From positions 42,003 to 106,002 of the forward strand of contig NZ_JBMMGT010000005.1 of NCBI RefSeq assembly GCF_049366555.1: a stretch of 64,000 nucleotides of DNA. Reading direction: 5' to 3'. Each line of letters opens with the position of its first letter. The stretch's first letter is position 1. The position numbers and the translations under genes are program-made. This DNA comes from Avibacterium volantium_A. Lineage in GTDB: Bacteria; Pseudomonadota; Gammaproteobacteria; Enterobacterales; Pasteurellaceae. Positions 8,757-17,104 of the stretch are shown here, one piece after another. The notes under the pieces are model-generated. The model was given only the letters and a program-made list of their open reading frames with translations, had not been told where the DNA came from and ran no database searches.

Positions 8757-10103
8757 ATGTTAGAAAAAGTTGTAATTGCGAATCGTGGAGAAATTGCGTT
8801 ACGCATTTTGCGTGCCTGTAAAGAGCTTGGCATCAAAACTGTGGCGGTGCATTCCACCGCTGATCGCGATCTCAAACACGTTTTATTGGCAGATCAAACC
8901 GTGTGTATTGGGCCAGCCCCTTCGACTAAAAGTTATTTGAATATCCCTGCGATTATTGCTGCGGCAGAAGTGACAGGCGCGGACGCAATTCACCCAGGTT
9001 ATGGCTTTTTGTCTGAAAATGCTGATTTTGCCGAGCAAGTGGAACGCTCAGGCTTCACCTTTATTGGCCCTACTGCGGACGTAATCCGTTTAATGGGGGA
9101 TAAAGTGTCTGCCATTAACGCAATGAAAAAAGCCGGCGTGCCTTGTGTACCGGGTTCTGATGGCCCTGTTGGCAGCGATATGAAGAAAAACAAAGAAATC
9201 GCTAAACGCATTGGGTATCCTGTGATCATCAAAGCCTCTGGCGGCGGCGGTGGTCGTGGTATGCGCGTGGTGCGTGATGAAAATTCTTTAGAAGAATCCA
9301 TCGCGATGACCAAAGCGGAAGCTAAAGCAGCATTTAACAACGATATGGTTTATATGGAAAAATATTTAGAAAATCCACGCCATATTGAAATCCAAGTGTT
9401 AGCAGATACGCACGGCAATGCGGTTTATTTAGCAGAGCGTGATTGTTCAATGCAGCGCCGTCATCAAAAAGTGGTGGAAGAAGCGCCAGCACCAGGTATT
9501 ACCGAAGAAATGCGCCGTGATATTGGTTCACGCTGTGCTAAAGCCTGTGTGGAAATTGGCTATCGTGGTGCGGGGACATTTGAATTCTTATATGAAAACG
9601 GTGAGTTTTACTTCATCGAAATGAACACCCGTATTCAAGTAGAACACCCTGTAACTGAGATGATTACCGGCGTGGATTTGGTGAAAGAGCAATTATTAAT
9701 CGCTTCAGGCCTACCGCTTTCTATCAAACAAGAAGACATTAAAGTGCGCGGCCACGCCATTGAATGTCGTATCAATGCGGAAGATCCGAAGAGCTTCTTA
9801 CCTTCACCAGGTAAAATCGAACATTTACACGCACCGGGTGGTCTAGGAGTGCGTTGGGATTCGCATATTTACACAGGATACAGCGTGCCACCGCATTATG
9901 ATTCAATGATTGCCAAATTAATCACCTATGGGGATACCCGTGAAGTGGCCATTCGCCGTATGCAAAATGCCTTGGCAGAAACCATTATCAGCGGAATTAA
10001 AACCAATATTCCATTGCACGAATTGATCCTATCCGATGAAAACTTCCAAAACGGTGGCACAAATATCCACTATTTGGAGAAGAAATTAGGAATGCACGAT
10101 TAA
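8757..10103 (+). CDS. accC: Biotin carboxylase subunit AccC of acetyl-CoA carboxylase
   Basis: AccC carboxylates the biotin of AccB using ATP and bicarbonate. The 448 residues match E. coli AccC (449). The ATP-grasp core is plain: MLEKVVIANRGEIALRI at the N-terminus, the glycine-rich KASGGGGGRGMRVV lid, HIEIQVLAD, and EMNTRIQVEHPVTEMITG with metal and catalytic residues. It is the last gene of accBC and is followed by a terminator. Confidence 0.98.
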   Translation: MLEKVVIANRGEIALRILRACKELGIKTVAVHSTADRDLKHVLLADQTVCIGPAPSTKSYLNIPAIIAAAEVTGADAIHPGYGFLSENADFAEQVERSGFTFIGPTADVIRLMGDKVSAINAMKKAGVPCVPGSDGPVGSDMKKNKEIAKRIGYPVIIKASGGGGGRGMRVVRDENSLEESIAMTKAEAKAAFNNDMVYMEKYLENPRHIEIQVLADTHGNAVYLAERDCSMQRRHQKVVEEAPAPGITEEMRRDIGSRCAKACVEIGYRGAGTFEFLYENGEFYFIEMNTRIQVEHPVTEMITGVDLVKEQLLIASGLPLSIKQEDIKVRGHAIECRINAEDPKSFLPSPGKIEHLHAPGGLGVRWDSHIYTGYSVPPHYDSMIAKLITYGDTREVAIRRMQNALAETIISGIKTNIPLHELILSDENFQNGGTNIHYLEKKLGMHD

Positions 10104-10120
10104 TTGCATTATTTGATCGA

Positions 10121-10146
10121 AAGGCGTTTTAGATAACGCCTTTTTT
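10121..10146 (+). terminator. Terminator of accBC
   Basis: AAGGCGTT, a six-base loop and AACGCCTT are followed by a T run. Confidence 0.8.
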
Positions 10147-10393
10147 ATTGCGGCATTTTTTCTTTATTTTGTATAAAAGAGCGGTGCAAAATTGTGAAAT
10201 TATTTTCGCAAGAAATATTCCTAGCAATCTCTTTTTTTGCTCAAAAGCAATAACGATTAACCGACAATTTTCAACATATTTAAGGTGATTTTTGTCGATA
10301 TATTTTGCTAAGATTAGACGCGGGCGAACAACTAGGTTCGCCCTCGATTTTGCTAGCAATAAAGGTGAAAAATACAGGAGTGCAACTCACACT

Positions 10394-10666
10394 ATGAAAC
10401 AACATTCTCGTTATCAGCAAGCGACAAAAGAAGCGCGTTGGGCATTTGGCTTGACCTTGCTTTATGTGCTGGGCTGGTGTTTATGTGCTTATTTGCCAAA
10501 AGGGCAGCAAGGGCCTTTGGGCTTTCCGCTTTGGTTTGAGCTAGTCTGTATTTATTTGCCCGTGCTATTTATTGTGGTGGCTTATTGGGTGGTAAAAATC
10601 GTCTATCAAGAGATTGATTTAGAAAATATTGAGCCAGAAAACAAGGACACTGAACAAGGACGTTAA
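10394..10666 (+). CDS. yhdT: YhdT-family small membrane protein
   Basis: This 90-residue protein has two hydrophobic segments (about 17-37 and 50-72) and an acidic tail. It matches the YhdT family that precedes panF in E. coli and Haemophilus. Its function is unknown; the constant linkage suggests a role with the pantothenate symporter, which is inference. The frame is open from 10292, but the ATG at 10394 fits the family N-terminus (MKQHSRYQQATKEARWA). The GGAG is 14 bases upstream, an unusually long spacing. Confidence 0.8.
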   Translation: MKQHSRYQQATKEARWAFGLTLLYVLGWCLCAYLPKGQQGPLGFPLWFELVCIYLPVLFIVVAYWVVKIVYQEIDLENIEPENKDTEQGR

Positions 10667-10683
10667 ATAAGGATATTGGAACA

Positions 10684-12111
10684 ATGAATCTTGGCATTAT
10701 TTTCCCCCTAGTGATTTACCTTGCCTTTGTGTTTGGCGCGGCGATTTATGCTTATACAAAACGTTCCAAAGGGGATTTTTTAACAGAATATTATGTGGGT
10801 AACCGCTCAATGACCGGCTTTGTGCTAGCGATGACCACTGCTTCCACCTATGCCAGTGCTAGCTCTTTTGTGGGCGGCCCGGGTGCGGCGTATAAATTTG
10901 GCTTAGGCTGGGTGTTGCTTGCAATGATTCAAGTGCCTGCGGTATGGCTGGCATTAGGCGCGCTTGGGAAAAAGTTCGCCTTGCTCTCGCGTGAAAGTAA
11001 AGCCTTAACGATCAATGACTTATTGCTTTATCGTTACAAAAATAAATATTTGGTTTGGATTTCTTGTATCGCCTTGCTCATCGCCTTTTTTGCCGCAATG
11101 ACGGTGCAATTTATCGGTGGTGCGCGCTTGTTAGAAACTACCATTGGCATTAGCTATACCAATGCGCTACTGATTTTTGCCGTTACCGTGGGGCTTTACA
11201 CCTTTATTGGCGGATTTCGTGCCGTGGTGCTAACCGATACCATTCAAGGAACGGTGATGATTCTTGGCACGATCATTTTGCTCGGCGCGACCATTTATGC
11301 TGCAGGCGGAGTAGAAAGTGCGGTGCAAAAACTTAACGAAATTGATCCGCACTTAACTAGCCCTTATGGGCCAAACGATATGCTTGGCTTTCAATTTATG
11401 GCTTCATTCTGGGTTTTGGTGTGCTTTGGCGTGGTGGGGCTGCCTCATACCGCAGTGCGTTGTATGGCGTTTAAAGATAGCAAAGCCTTGCATAATGGTA
11501 TGCTGATCGGCACGGTGGTGCTGTCCCTCGTAATGCTGGGAATGCACCTTTCAGGGGCGTTAGGCAGAGCCATTTTACCCGCTTTAGATGTGCCAGATCA
11601 GGTGATCCCAACCTTAATGTTGCAAGTGCTACCGCCGATTGTGGCAGGGATTTTCCTTGCTGCGCCAATGTCTGCCATTATGTCCACCATTGACGCGCAA
11701 CTGATTCAATCATCATCAATTTTTGTGAAGGATTTATATCTCAGCGCCAAGCCAGCAATGGCACAAAATCAGAAAAAAATTAGCTGGATTTCTTCAATAA
11801 TCACGCTAATTTTGACCGCACTTTTGATCTTAGCTGCGTTAAATCCACCCCAAATGATCATCTGGCTCAACCTTTTCGCCTTTGGCGGATTGGAAGCGGC
11901 GTTTTTGTGGGTTATCGTGCTGGGGCTATATTGGCAAAAAGCTAATGCCGTTGGCGCAATTTGCTCAATGGTGGTAGGTTTGGGCAGCTATGTGGGCTTA
12001 ACTGCTGCCAGTATTAAACTGTTTGATTTTCACGCCATTGTGCCGTCTTTATTGTTTGGCTTAATTGCCTTTTTGATTGGCAACAAATTTGGCGAAAACG
12101 CAACAAAATAA
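10684..12111 (+). CDS. panF: Sodium/pantothenate symporter PanF
   Basis: PanF imports pantothenate (vitamin B5) with Na+ for coenzyme A synthesis. The 475-residue protein has about 13 hydrophobic segments of the sodium:solute symporter fold. The EYYVGNRSMTGFVLAMTTASTYASASSF segment at about 36-63 is typical. It lies 17 bases after yhdT and 17 before prmA, the conserved yhdT-panF-prmA order. Confidence 0.95.
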   Translation: MNLGIIFPLVIYLAFVFGAAIYAYTKRSKGDFLTEYYVGNRSMTGFVLAMTTASTYASASSFVGGPGAAYKFGLGWVLLAMIQVPAVWLALGALGKKFALLSRESKALTINDLLLYRYKNKYLVWISCIALLIAFFAAMTVQFIGGARLLETTIGISYTNALLIFAVTVGLYTFIGGFRAVVLTDTIQGTVMILGTIILLGATIYAAGGVESAVQKLNEIDPHLTSPYGPNDMLGFQFMASFWVLVCFGVVGLPHTAVRCMAFKDSKALHNGMLIGTVVLSLVMLGMHLSGALGRAILPALDVPDQVIPTLMLQVLPPIVAGIFLAAPMSAIMSTIDAQLIQSSSIFVKDLYLSAKPAMAQNQKKISWISSIITLILTALLILAALNPPQMIIWLNLFAFGGLEAAFLWVIVLGLYWQKANAVGAICSMVVGLGSYVGLTAASIKLFDFHAIVPSLLFGLIAFLIGNKFGENATK

Positions 12112-12128
12112 ATTAAGAAGGAAAAATT

Positions 12129-13010
12129 ATGGCTTGGGTTCAAATCCGCATTAATAGTACTAATCAACAAGCGGAAACGATCAGTGATTATTTAGAAGAA
12201 ATCGGCTCGGTTTCGGTAACCTTTATGGATAGCCAAGACACCCCGATTTTTGAACCGCTCCCTGGGGAAACTCGTCTGTGGGGCAATACCGATGTTATCG
12301 CCTTATTTGATGCTGAAACAGATATGCAACAGATTGTCAGTTTGCTGAAAAATGCGGGGCATTTAAGCGAAGAAACCGCTTATAAAATTGAACAAATTGA
12401 AGATAAAGATTGGGAACGTGAATGGATGGATAATTTCCATCCAATGCAGTTTGGCAAACGCTTATGGATTTGCCCAAGCTGGCGTGAAGTGCCTGATGAA
12501 AATGCAGTGAACGTGATGCTCGATCCCGGTTTGGCTTTTGGAACTGGTACGCACCCTACCACCGCATTGTGTTTAGAATGGCTCGATAGCCTAGATTTGA
12601 ATGGCAAAACGGTCATCGATTTTGGCTGTGGCTCAGGAATTTTAGCGATCGCTGCGTTGAAATTAGGGGCAAAAAGTGCCATCGGCATTGATATTGATCC
12701 GCAAGCCATTTTAGCCAGCCGCAACAACGCAGAACAAAATGGCGTGAGCGACCGCCTACAACTCTTTTTAGCCAAAGATGCAGCGCAAGATCTGCAAGCC
12801 GATGTAGTGGTGGCCAATATCTTAGCAGGGCCATTAAAAGAACTCGCACCAACCATCAGCCAGCTCGTAAAAACGCAAGGTAAACTCGGGTTATCAGGCA
12901 TTTTGGAAAGCCAAGCTCAATCTGTCTGCGAAGCCTATCAAGAGCAATTTTCCCTAGATCCTGTGGCAATCCGCGAAGAGTGGTGTCGTATTACAGGTGT
13001 GGCAAAATAA
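12129..13010 (+). CDS. prmA: Ribosomal protein L11 methyltransferase PrmA
   Basis: PrmA trimethylates lysines and the N-terminus of ribosomal protein L11 using S-adenosylmethionine. The 293-residue protein has an N-terminal substrate-recognition domain (MAWVQIRINSTN onward), a linker, and a Rossmann methyltransferase domain with VIDFGCGSGILAIAALKLGA (around 163-182) and the NILAGPL motif IV. It is the last gene of the panF unit, with a GC-rich terminator just after it. Confidence 0.97.
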   Translation: MAWVQIRINSTNQQAETISDYLEEIGSVSVTFMDSQDTPIFEPLPGETRLWGNTDVIALFDAETDMQQIVSLLKNAGHLSEETAYKIEQIEDKDWEREWMDNFHPMQFGKRLWICPSWREVPDENAVNVMLDPGLAFGTGTHPTTALCLEWLDSLDLNGKTVIDFGCGSGILAIAALKLGAKSAIGIDIDPQAILASRNNAEQNGVSDRLQLFLAKDAAQDLQADVVVANILAGPLKELAPTISQLVKTQGKLGLSGILESQAQSVCEAYQEQFSLDPVAIREEWCRITGVAK

Positions 13011-13020
13011 GCGAAAATTC

Positions 13021-13054
13021 CCCCGCACTTGTCAAGAGCGCGGGGCATTTTTTT
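13021..13054 (+). terminator. Terminator of yhdT-panF-prmA
   Basis: CCCCGC and GCGGGG form a stem around a 13-base loop, followed by CATTTTTTT. Confidence 0.75.
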
Positions 13055-13126
13055 ATGTGGAAAATGGATTATTTTGAATAAAAGTCAAAGAAAGCGAAAA
13101 AAATAGATTTTGTTCAAAAAATATGC

Positions 13127-13155
13127 TTTTCAAATGGGTGAAAAGTGCGTATTAT
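13127..13155 (+). promoter_or_regulatory. Promoter candidate of dusB-fis with GC-rich discriminator
   Basis: TTTTCA (4 of 6), 17 bases and TATTAT, followed by the GC-rich stretch AGCACGCCTTGCCCG. GC-rich discriminators are typical of stringently and growth-rate controlled promoters such as E. coli dusB-fis. The regulation here is inferred. Confidence 0.5.
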
Positions 13156-13226
13156 AGCACGCCTTGCCCGTTGTGGCTGGCGATAGATTGTGTGTTAAAA
13201 GGTAGTAACTTGTTAGGGGTAGCGCA

Positions 13227-14225
13227 GTGCGAATTGGTGATTATCAATTAAAAAACCGTATTTTGCTCGCGCCAATGGCAGGGATTACCGACCAACCTTT
13301 TAGACGCCTTTGTGCGAACTATGGGGCAGGATTGACCTTTTCAGAAATGATGGCGAGCAATCCGCGCGTATGGCATACAGAAAAATCGAAACAACGTCTT
13401 GCTTATCATCAAGATGTAGGCATTAACGCTGTGCAAATTGCTGGATCTGATCCGCAGGAAATGGCACAAGCTGCGCAAGTAAATGTGGGCTATGGGGCAG
13501 AAATTATTGACATCAATATGGGCTGTCCTGCAAAGAAGGTAAATCGTAAATTGGCAGGTTCTGCCCTTTTGCAATATCCCGATTTAGTGCAACAAATTCT
13601 TGAAGCGGTGGTGCGTGCTGTGGATGTGCCTGTAACACTAAAAATTAGAACAGGCTGGGATCGACAAAATCGAAACTGCGTGGAAATCGCTAAAATTGCC
13701 GAACAAGCAGGTGTGCAAGCGCTCACCATTCACGGGCGAACTCGTGAATGTTTATTTGAGGGCGAAGCCGAGTACGACAACATTAAAGCGGTGAAACAAC
13801 AGGTTTCTATTCCAGTGATTGCCAATGGCGATATTACATCGGCACAAAAAGCCCAAGCGGTGCTTGATTACACTGGTGCTGATGCAATAATGATTGGGCG
13901 TGGTGCGCTAGGCCAGCCGTGGATTTTTCAATCTGTGGCAGGGCTAGTGGAAAACGGCTCAACAACTTTAACGCCAAGTTTAAAAGAAAAGTGCGGTGTT
14001 ATTTTGCGACATATTCAAGAACTTCATCAATTTTATGGCGAAGAAAAAGGGTATCGCATTGCACGCAAGCACGTTGCTTGGTATTTACAGGGAATTCAAC
14101 CTAATTCCAGTTTTAGACAGACTTTTAATGCCATTACCAATGCAAAAGCGCAAATAACGGCATTGGAAGAATTTTTTAATTTGATTTTATTGGATAAAGA
14201 CAACAATGTTAGAACAACAACGTAA
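13227..14225 (+). CDS. dusB: tRNA-dihydrouridine synthase DusB
   Basis: DusB reduces specific uridines in the tRNA D-loop using FMN and NADPH. The 332-residue TIM-barrel protein has MRIGDYQLKNRILLAPMAGITDQPF at the N-terminus and the catalytic Cys100 in NMGCPAKKVNRKLAGSALL. The start is GTG with an AGGGG site upstream, chosen because it gives the family N-terminus. Its end overlaps fis by 20 bases, the classic dusB-fis operon. Confidence 0.96.
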   Translation: MRIGDYQLKNRILLAPMAGITDQPFRRLCANYGAGLTFSEMMASNPRVWHTEKSKQRLAYHQDVGINAVQIAGSDPQEMAQAAQVNVGYGAEIIDINMGCPAKKVNRKLAGSALLQYPDLVQQILEAVVRAVDVPVTLKIRTGWDRQNRNCVEIAKIAEQAGVQALTIHGRTRECLFEGEAEYDNIKAVKQQVSIPVIANGDITSAQKAQAVLDYTGADAIMIGRGALGQPWIFQSVAGLVENGSTTLTPSLKEKCGVILRHIQELHQFYGEEKGYRIARKHVAWYLQGIQPNSSFRQTFNAITNAKAQITALEEFFNLILLDKDNNVRTTT

Positions 14226-14505
14226 TCCAGCTGAAGCTCTGACTGTTTCAGTATTAAATTCACAATCTCAAGTAACAAACAAACCACTTCGTGATTCTGT
14301 GAAACAAGCAATTAGAAATTATTTAGCACAATTAGATGGTCAAGATGTTGACGATCTTTATGAATTAGTTTTATCGGAAGTTGAACACCCTATGCTTGAT
14401 ATGATTATGCAATATACGCGTGGTAATCAAACTCGTGCAGCAACAATGCTTGGCATTAACCGTGGCACATTACGCAAAAAATTAAAAAAATACGGTATGG
14501 GCTGA
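14206..14505 (+). CDS. fis: Nucleoid protein and global regulator Fis
   Basis: Fis bends DNA and activates rRNA and tRNA promoters in fast growth. The 99-residue length and the C-terminal helix-turn-helix TRAATMLGINRGTLRKKLKKYG are diagnostic. The N-terminal beta-hairpin arm region is divergent, as is usual. It is translated from an ATG inside the end of dusB (20-base overlap). No other gene follows; a strong terminator ends the operon. Confidence 0.97.
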   Translation: MLEQQRNPAEALTVSVLNSQSQVTNKPLRDSVKQAIRNYLAQLDGQDVDDLYELVLSEVEHPMLDMIMQYTRGNQTRAATMLGINRGTLRKKLKKYGMG

Positions 14506-14529
14506 TAATTTCAGATTCTGAATAAAATT

Positions 14530-14565
14530 ACACCGCACTTAATAAATAAAGTGCGGTGTTTTTTT
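14530..14565 (+). terminator. Terminator of dusB-fis built from paired uptake signals
   Basis: ACACCGCACTT (14530-14540) pairs with AAGTGCGGTGT (14549-14559), then seven Ts. Both arms contain a complete uptake signal. Confidence 0.85.
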
Positions 14566-14591
14566 GCGACATTTTTCTCTCTAGAAATAGC

Positions 14592-14623
14592 GAAGAAAAA
14601 GCCGATGATTGCTCATCGGCTTT
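14592..14623 (-). terminator. Terminator of the amino-acid ABC transporter operon
   Basis: AAAGCCGATGA-TTGC-TCATCGGCTTT is an 11-base perfect stem. Read on the minus strand it is followed by TTCTTCG after a T run, downstream of the gene ending at 14672. Confidence 0.75.
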
Positions 14624-14671
14624 ATTCGATAAAACTTTTCACCGCACCTTAGTTGTACAGTGACTCCCTCA

Positions 14672-15421
14672 TCATTCTGATTTCAAGCGATGTAAAAAGG
14701 CTTTGGTTCGTTCGTGTTTAGGGTGAGCGAACAATTCTTGCGGTGAGCCTTGTTCCACAATCACCCCACCGTCCATTACCACCACCATATCTGCCACATC
14801 TAGCGCAAATTTGATTTCGTGAGTCACCACCACCATTGTCCAGCCTTCGTTGGCGAGTTCCTTCATGGTGTTTAATACATCTTGCACTAATTCAGGATCA
14901 AGCGCGGAAGTGGGTTCATCAAATAGCATGAGTTCAGGCTGAATGGCAAGGGCGCGAGCAATGCCGACACGCTGTTGCTGGCCGCCTGAAAGTTGGTAAG
15001 AGTAAAGATCTTTCTTATCTAACAAGCCCACTTTCGCAAGCAATGCTTCCGCTTCTTGACGCACAATTTTCGCATCGCGCTTTTGCACTTGCACAGGGCC
15101 TTCCATAATATTTTCCAACGCAGTTTTGTGCGGAAATAGGTTGTATTGTTGGAACACCATTCCTGATTTACGGCGCAATGGCAGGATTTTTTTCTGAATA
15201 TCAGGGCTGGCAAAATCCACATACAGCGGATCTTTTTCAGCAAAATCAATCGTGCCTTTTTCGGGTAATTCTAAGGCGTTCAAACAGCGTAAAAACGTGG
15301 TTTTGCCCGAACCAGACGGGCCTAGAATCACCACCACTTCGCCTTTGTGAATATCCAGATCAATCCCTTTTAAAACTGGATTATCCCCAAAGGTTTTATG
15401 AATATTGCGTACTTTGATCAT
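14672..15421 (-). CDS. Polar amino-acid ABC transporter, ATP-binding subunit
   Basis: This is the ATPase of a polar amino-acid importer. The 249-residue protein has Walker A GPSGSGKTT (about 34-42), Q-loop FQQYNLFPHKT, signature LSGGQQQRVGIARAL and Walker B LMLFDEPTSALD. It resembles the GlnQ/TcyN (YecC) class. The substrate cannot be read from the ATPase; cystine or another polar amino acid is plausible. It is the last gene of a three-gene operon, nine bases after the permease stop. Confidence 0.9.
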   Translation of the reverse strand: MIKVRNIHKTFGDNPVLKGIDLDIHKGEVVVILGPSGSGKTTFLRCLNALELPEKGTIDFAEKDPLYVDFASPDIQKKILPLRRKSGMVFQQYNLFPHKTALENIMEGPVQVQKRDAKIVRQEAEALLAKVGLLDKKDLYSYQLSGGQQQRVGIARALAIQPELMLFDEPTSALDPELVQDVLNTMKELANEGWTMVVVTHEIKFALDVADMVVVMDGGVIVEQGSPQELFAHPKHERTKAFLHRLKSE

Positions 15422-15430
15422 TGCCTTCCC

Positions 15431-16147
15431 CTATCGTGCCACATAGCGATCTAAACGTTTTTCTACCCGCGCTTGAATGATAAACAGCACAAAGCAGAAA
15501 CACCAATACACCAAACCTGCTTCAATATACACAGGCAAGAAATCGTAAGATGAATTGGCGATTTGTTGCGCCACGCGGAACATTTCAGTTACGGTTACCA
15601 CAGAAGCCAAAGAGGTATCTTTAAACAAGCCGATAAAGCTATTGCTCAGCGGCGGAACAGCAACACGGAAAGCTTGCGGAGCAATAATGCGGCGGAAGGT
15701 TTGCATATAGGTCATACCAATGGTGTAACCTGCTTCCCATTGTCCTTTCGGCACAGATTGAATGGCTGCACGCACGGTTTCTGAACCGTAAGCCCCCACA
15801 TTTAGGGAGAAGCCAATAATCGCCGCAGGAATGGGATCGATAAACACGCCCAGCGCTGGCAAGCCGTAAAATACCACAGAAATTTGCACCAACATTGGCG
15901 TACCGCGAATAATCGAAATATAGACTTTCGCAATCGCCAACAAAATACGGTGCAACCAGCCATTGACAGGGGTAACGCGTAATAACGCCACGCCCACCGC
16001 GATAATCATTCCAAAAAAGAAAGAAACAACAGCAAGCGGTATTGAAACCAATACCGCTGCTTTAACCATTGGGAGAAAACCATTTATCACCAGCTCAGCA
16101 CGAGCATCGGTCATAAAGGGTAAGGAAGCTAAGAAATTATTTAACAC
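15431..16147 (-). CDS. Polar amino-acid ABC transporter, permease subunit
   Basis: This membrane subunit of the His/Glu/Gln/Arg/opine permease family has about five transmembrane segments and the cytoplasmic EAA-type loop GYTIGMTYMQTFRRIIAPQAFRVAVPP that docks on the ATPase. The start is uncertain. The frame is open to a TTG at 16177; a GTG at 16147 overlaps the stop of the binding-protein gene and is preceded by a weak GGTAAAG; an ATG at 16114 gives the usual family length but has no ribosome site. I used the coupled GTG (238 residues). Confidence 0.85.
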   Translation of the reverse strand: MLNNFLASLPFMTDARAELVINGFLPMVKAAVLVSIPLAVVSFFFGMIIAVGVALLRVTPVNGWLHRILLAIAKVYISIIRGTPMLVQISVVFYGLPALGVFIDPIPAAIIGFSLNVGAYGSETVRAAIQSVPKGQWEAGYTIGMTYMQTFRRIIAPQAFRVAVPPLSNSFIGLFKDTSLASVVTVTEMFRVAQQIANSSYDFLPVYIEAGLVYWCFCFVLFIIQARVEKRLDRYVAR

Positions 16148-16919
16148 TGATATCTTTACCGAAGAATTGTTCACCAAGTTTTTTCAATGTGCCGTCATTA
16201 CGAAGTTCTTCAATGGCTGCACTAATTTTCGCCAGTGCTTCCTCGTTGCCTTTATTTACAACGAAGCCCGCCCCCACTTTGTCTGCGGATTCCCAAAATG
16301 GTTTTAAGCCTGAATTTGGGTTTTTCTTCAAATAATCCAATAAGGCTAAAGAATCATTAAAGGTTACATCAGCACGTTTTTGTTGAATTAGCAATAAGCC
16401 TTGTGCCATTCCATCAATCGGCACAATTTCTGCACCGTATTTCACTGCAAGCTCACCATAGTTTGAGCTGAGGGTTTGTGCTGCTTTTAAGCCTTTCACA
16501 TCTTCTACTTTGTGAAGACGATCTTCATCTTGGCGAGCAAGCAACATTGCGCCCGACCAGCTATAAGGCTCAGATTTATCAAAAGTGGCTTGGCGTTCAG
16601 GGGTGGTCAATGCCACTTGGTTTACTACTAAATCGAAACGACCGCCTTTTAAGCCAGCGAGCATTGCGTCCCATTGGGTTTCTTTAAATTCTACGGTTAC
16701 GCCCAATTTTTCTGCCACAGCGCGGGTAACTTCCACATCATAGCCAGTTAATTTTCCGCTTGCATCGTGGTAAGTGAACGGCGCATAAGTGCCTTCTGTC
16801 CCTACCGTGATCGTCCCTTTATTGTTAATACGTTCAATCAAACTTTCCGCTGCAACGGCTTGGCTTGCAGTAGTGATAGCGAAAAGTGCGGTGGAAAAAA
16901 ATGCTAATTTTTTCAACAT
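16137..16919 (-). CDS. Polar amino-acid ABC transporter, periplasmic binding protein
   Basis: This family 3 solute-binding protein (260 residues) captures the substrate for the permease and ATPase downstream. The start is the ATG at 16919 with AGGAG nearby. A Sec signal peptide is clear: MLKKLAFFSTALF, with cleavage likely after AVA near residue 24. The mature protein shows GTITVGTEGTYAPFTYHDASGKLTGYDVEVTRAVAEKLG, the standard family 3 opening. It resembles cystine-binding FliY/TcyJ most, but specificity is not proven. It overlaps the permease start. Confidence 0.9.
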   Translation of the reverse strand: MLKKLAFFSTALFAITTASQAVAAESLIERINNKGTITVGTEGTYAPFTYHDASGKLTGYDVEVTRAVAEKLGVTVEFKETQWDAMLAGLKGGRFDLVVNQVALTTPERQATFDKSEPYSWSGAMLLARQDEDRLHKVEDVKGLKAAQTLSSNYGELAVKYGAEIVPIDGMAQGLLLIQQKRADVTFNDSLALLDYLKKNPNSGLKPFWESADKVGAGFVVNKGNEEALAKISAAIEELRNDGTLKKLGEQFFGKDISVK

Positions 16920-17066
16920 AATATTCTCCTTTGAATAGATTTCATTAAGTGCTAGGCATTGTAAAAGAAACAAAAGGATTTACAAATAACTTAAAGGAAT
17001 ATGTTATAAAAAAGTTAAATATGCAGAATTTCTTTGACTAGCACGATACTTTCAAGCCCACCCTTG

Positions 17067-17095
17067 ATCCGCCCAAAACAATCTTTTGAGCGGAT
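17067..17095. other. Hairpin downstream of hemN
   Basis: ATCCGCCCAAAA and TTTTGAGCGGAT form a 12-base stem (one G-T wobble on the minus strand) with a 5-base loop. It lies just past the hemN stop, but there is no good T run on the minus strand, so it may be a transcript end stabiliser rather than a terminator. Confidence 0.4.
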
Positions 17096-17104
17096 TATTT
17101 GAGA

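Noticed and set aside
10292..10393. N-terminal extension of yhdT
   Set aside because: The extra residues are basic and low-quality, and the family N-terminus begins at the ATG at 10394.
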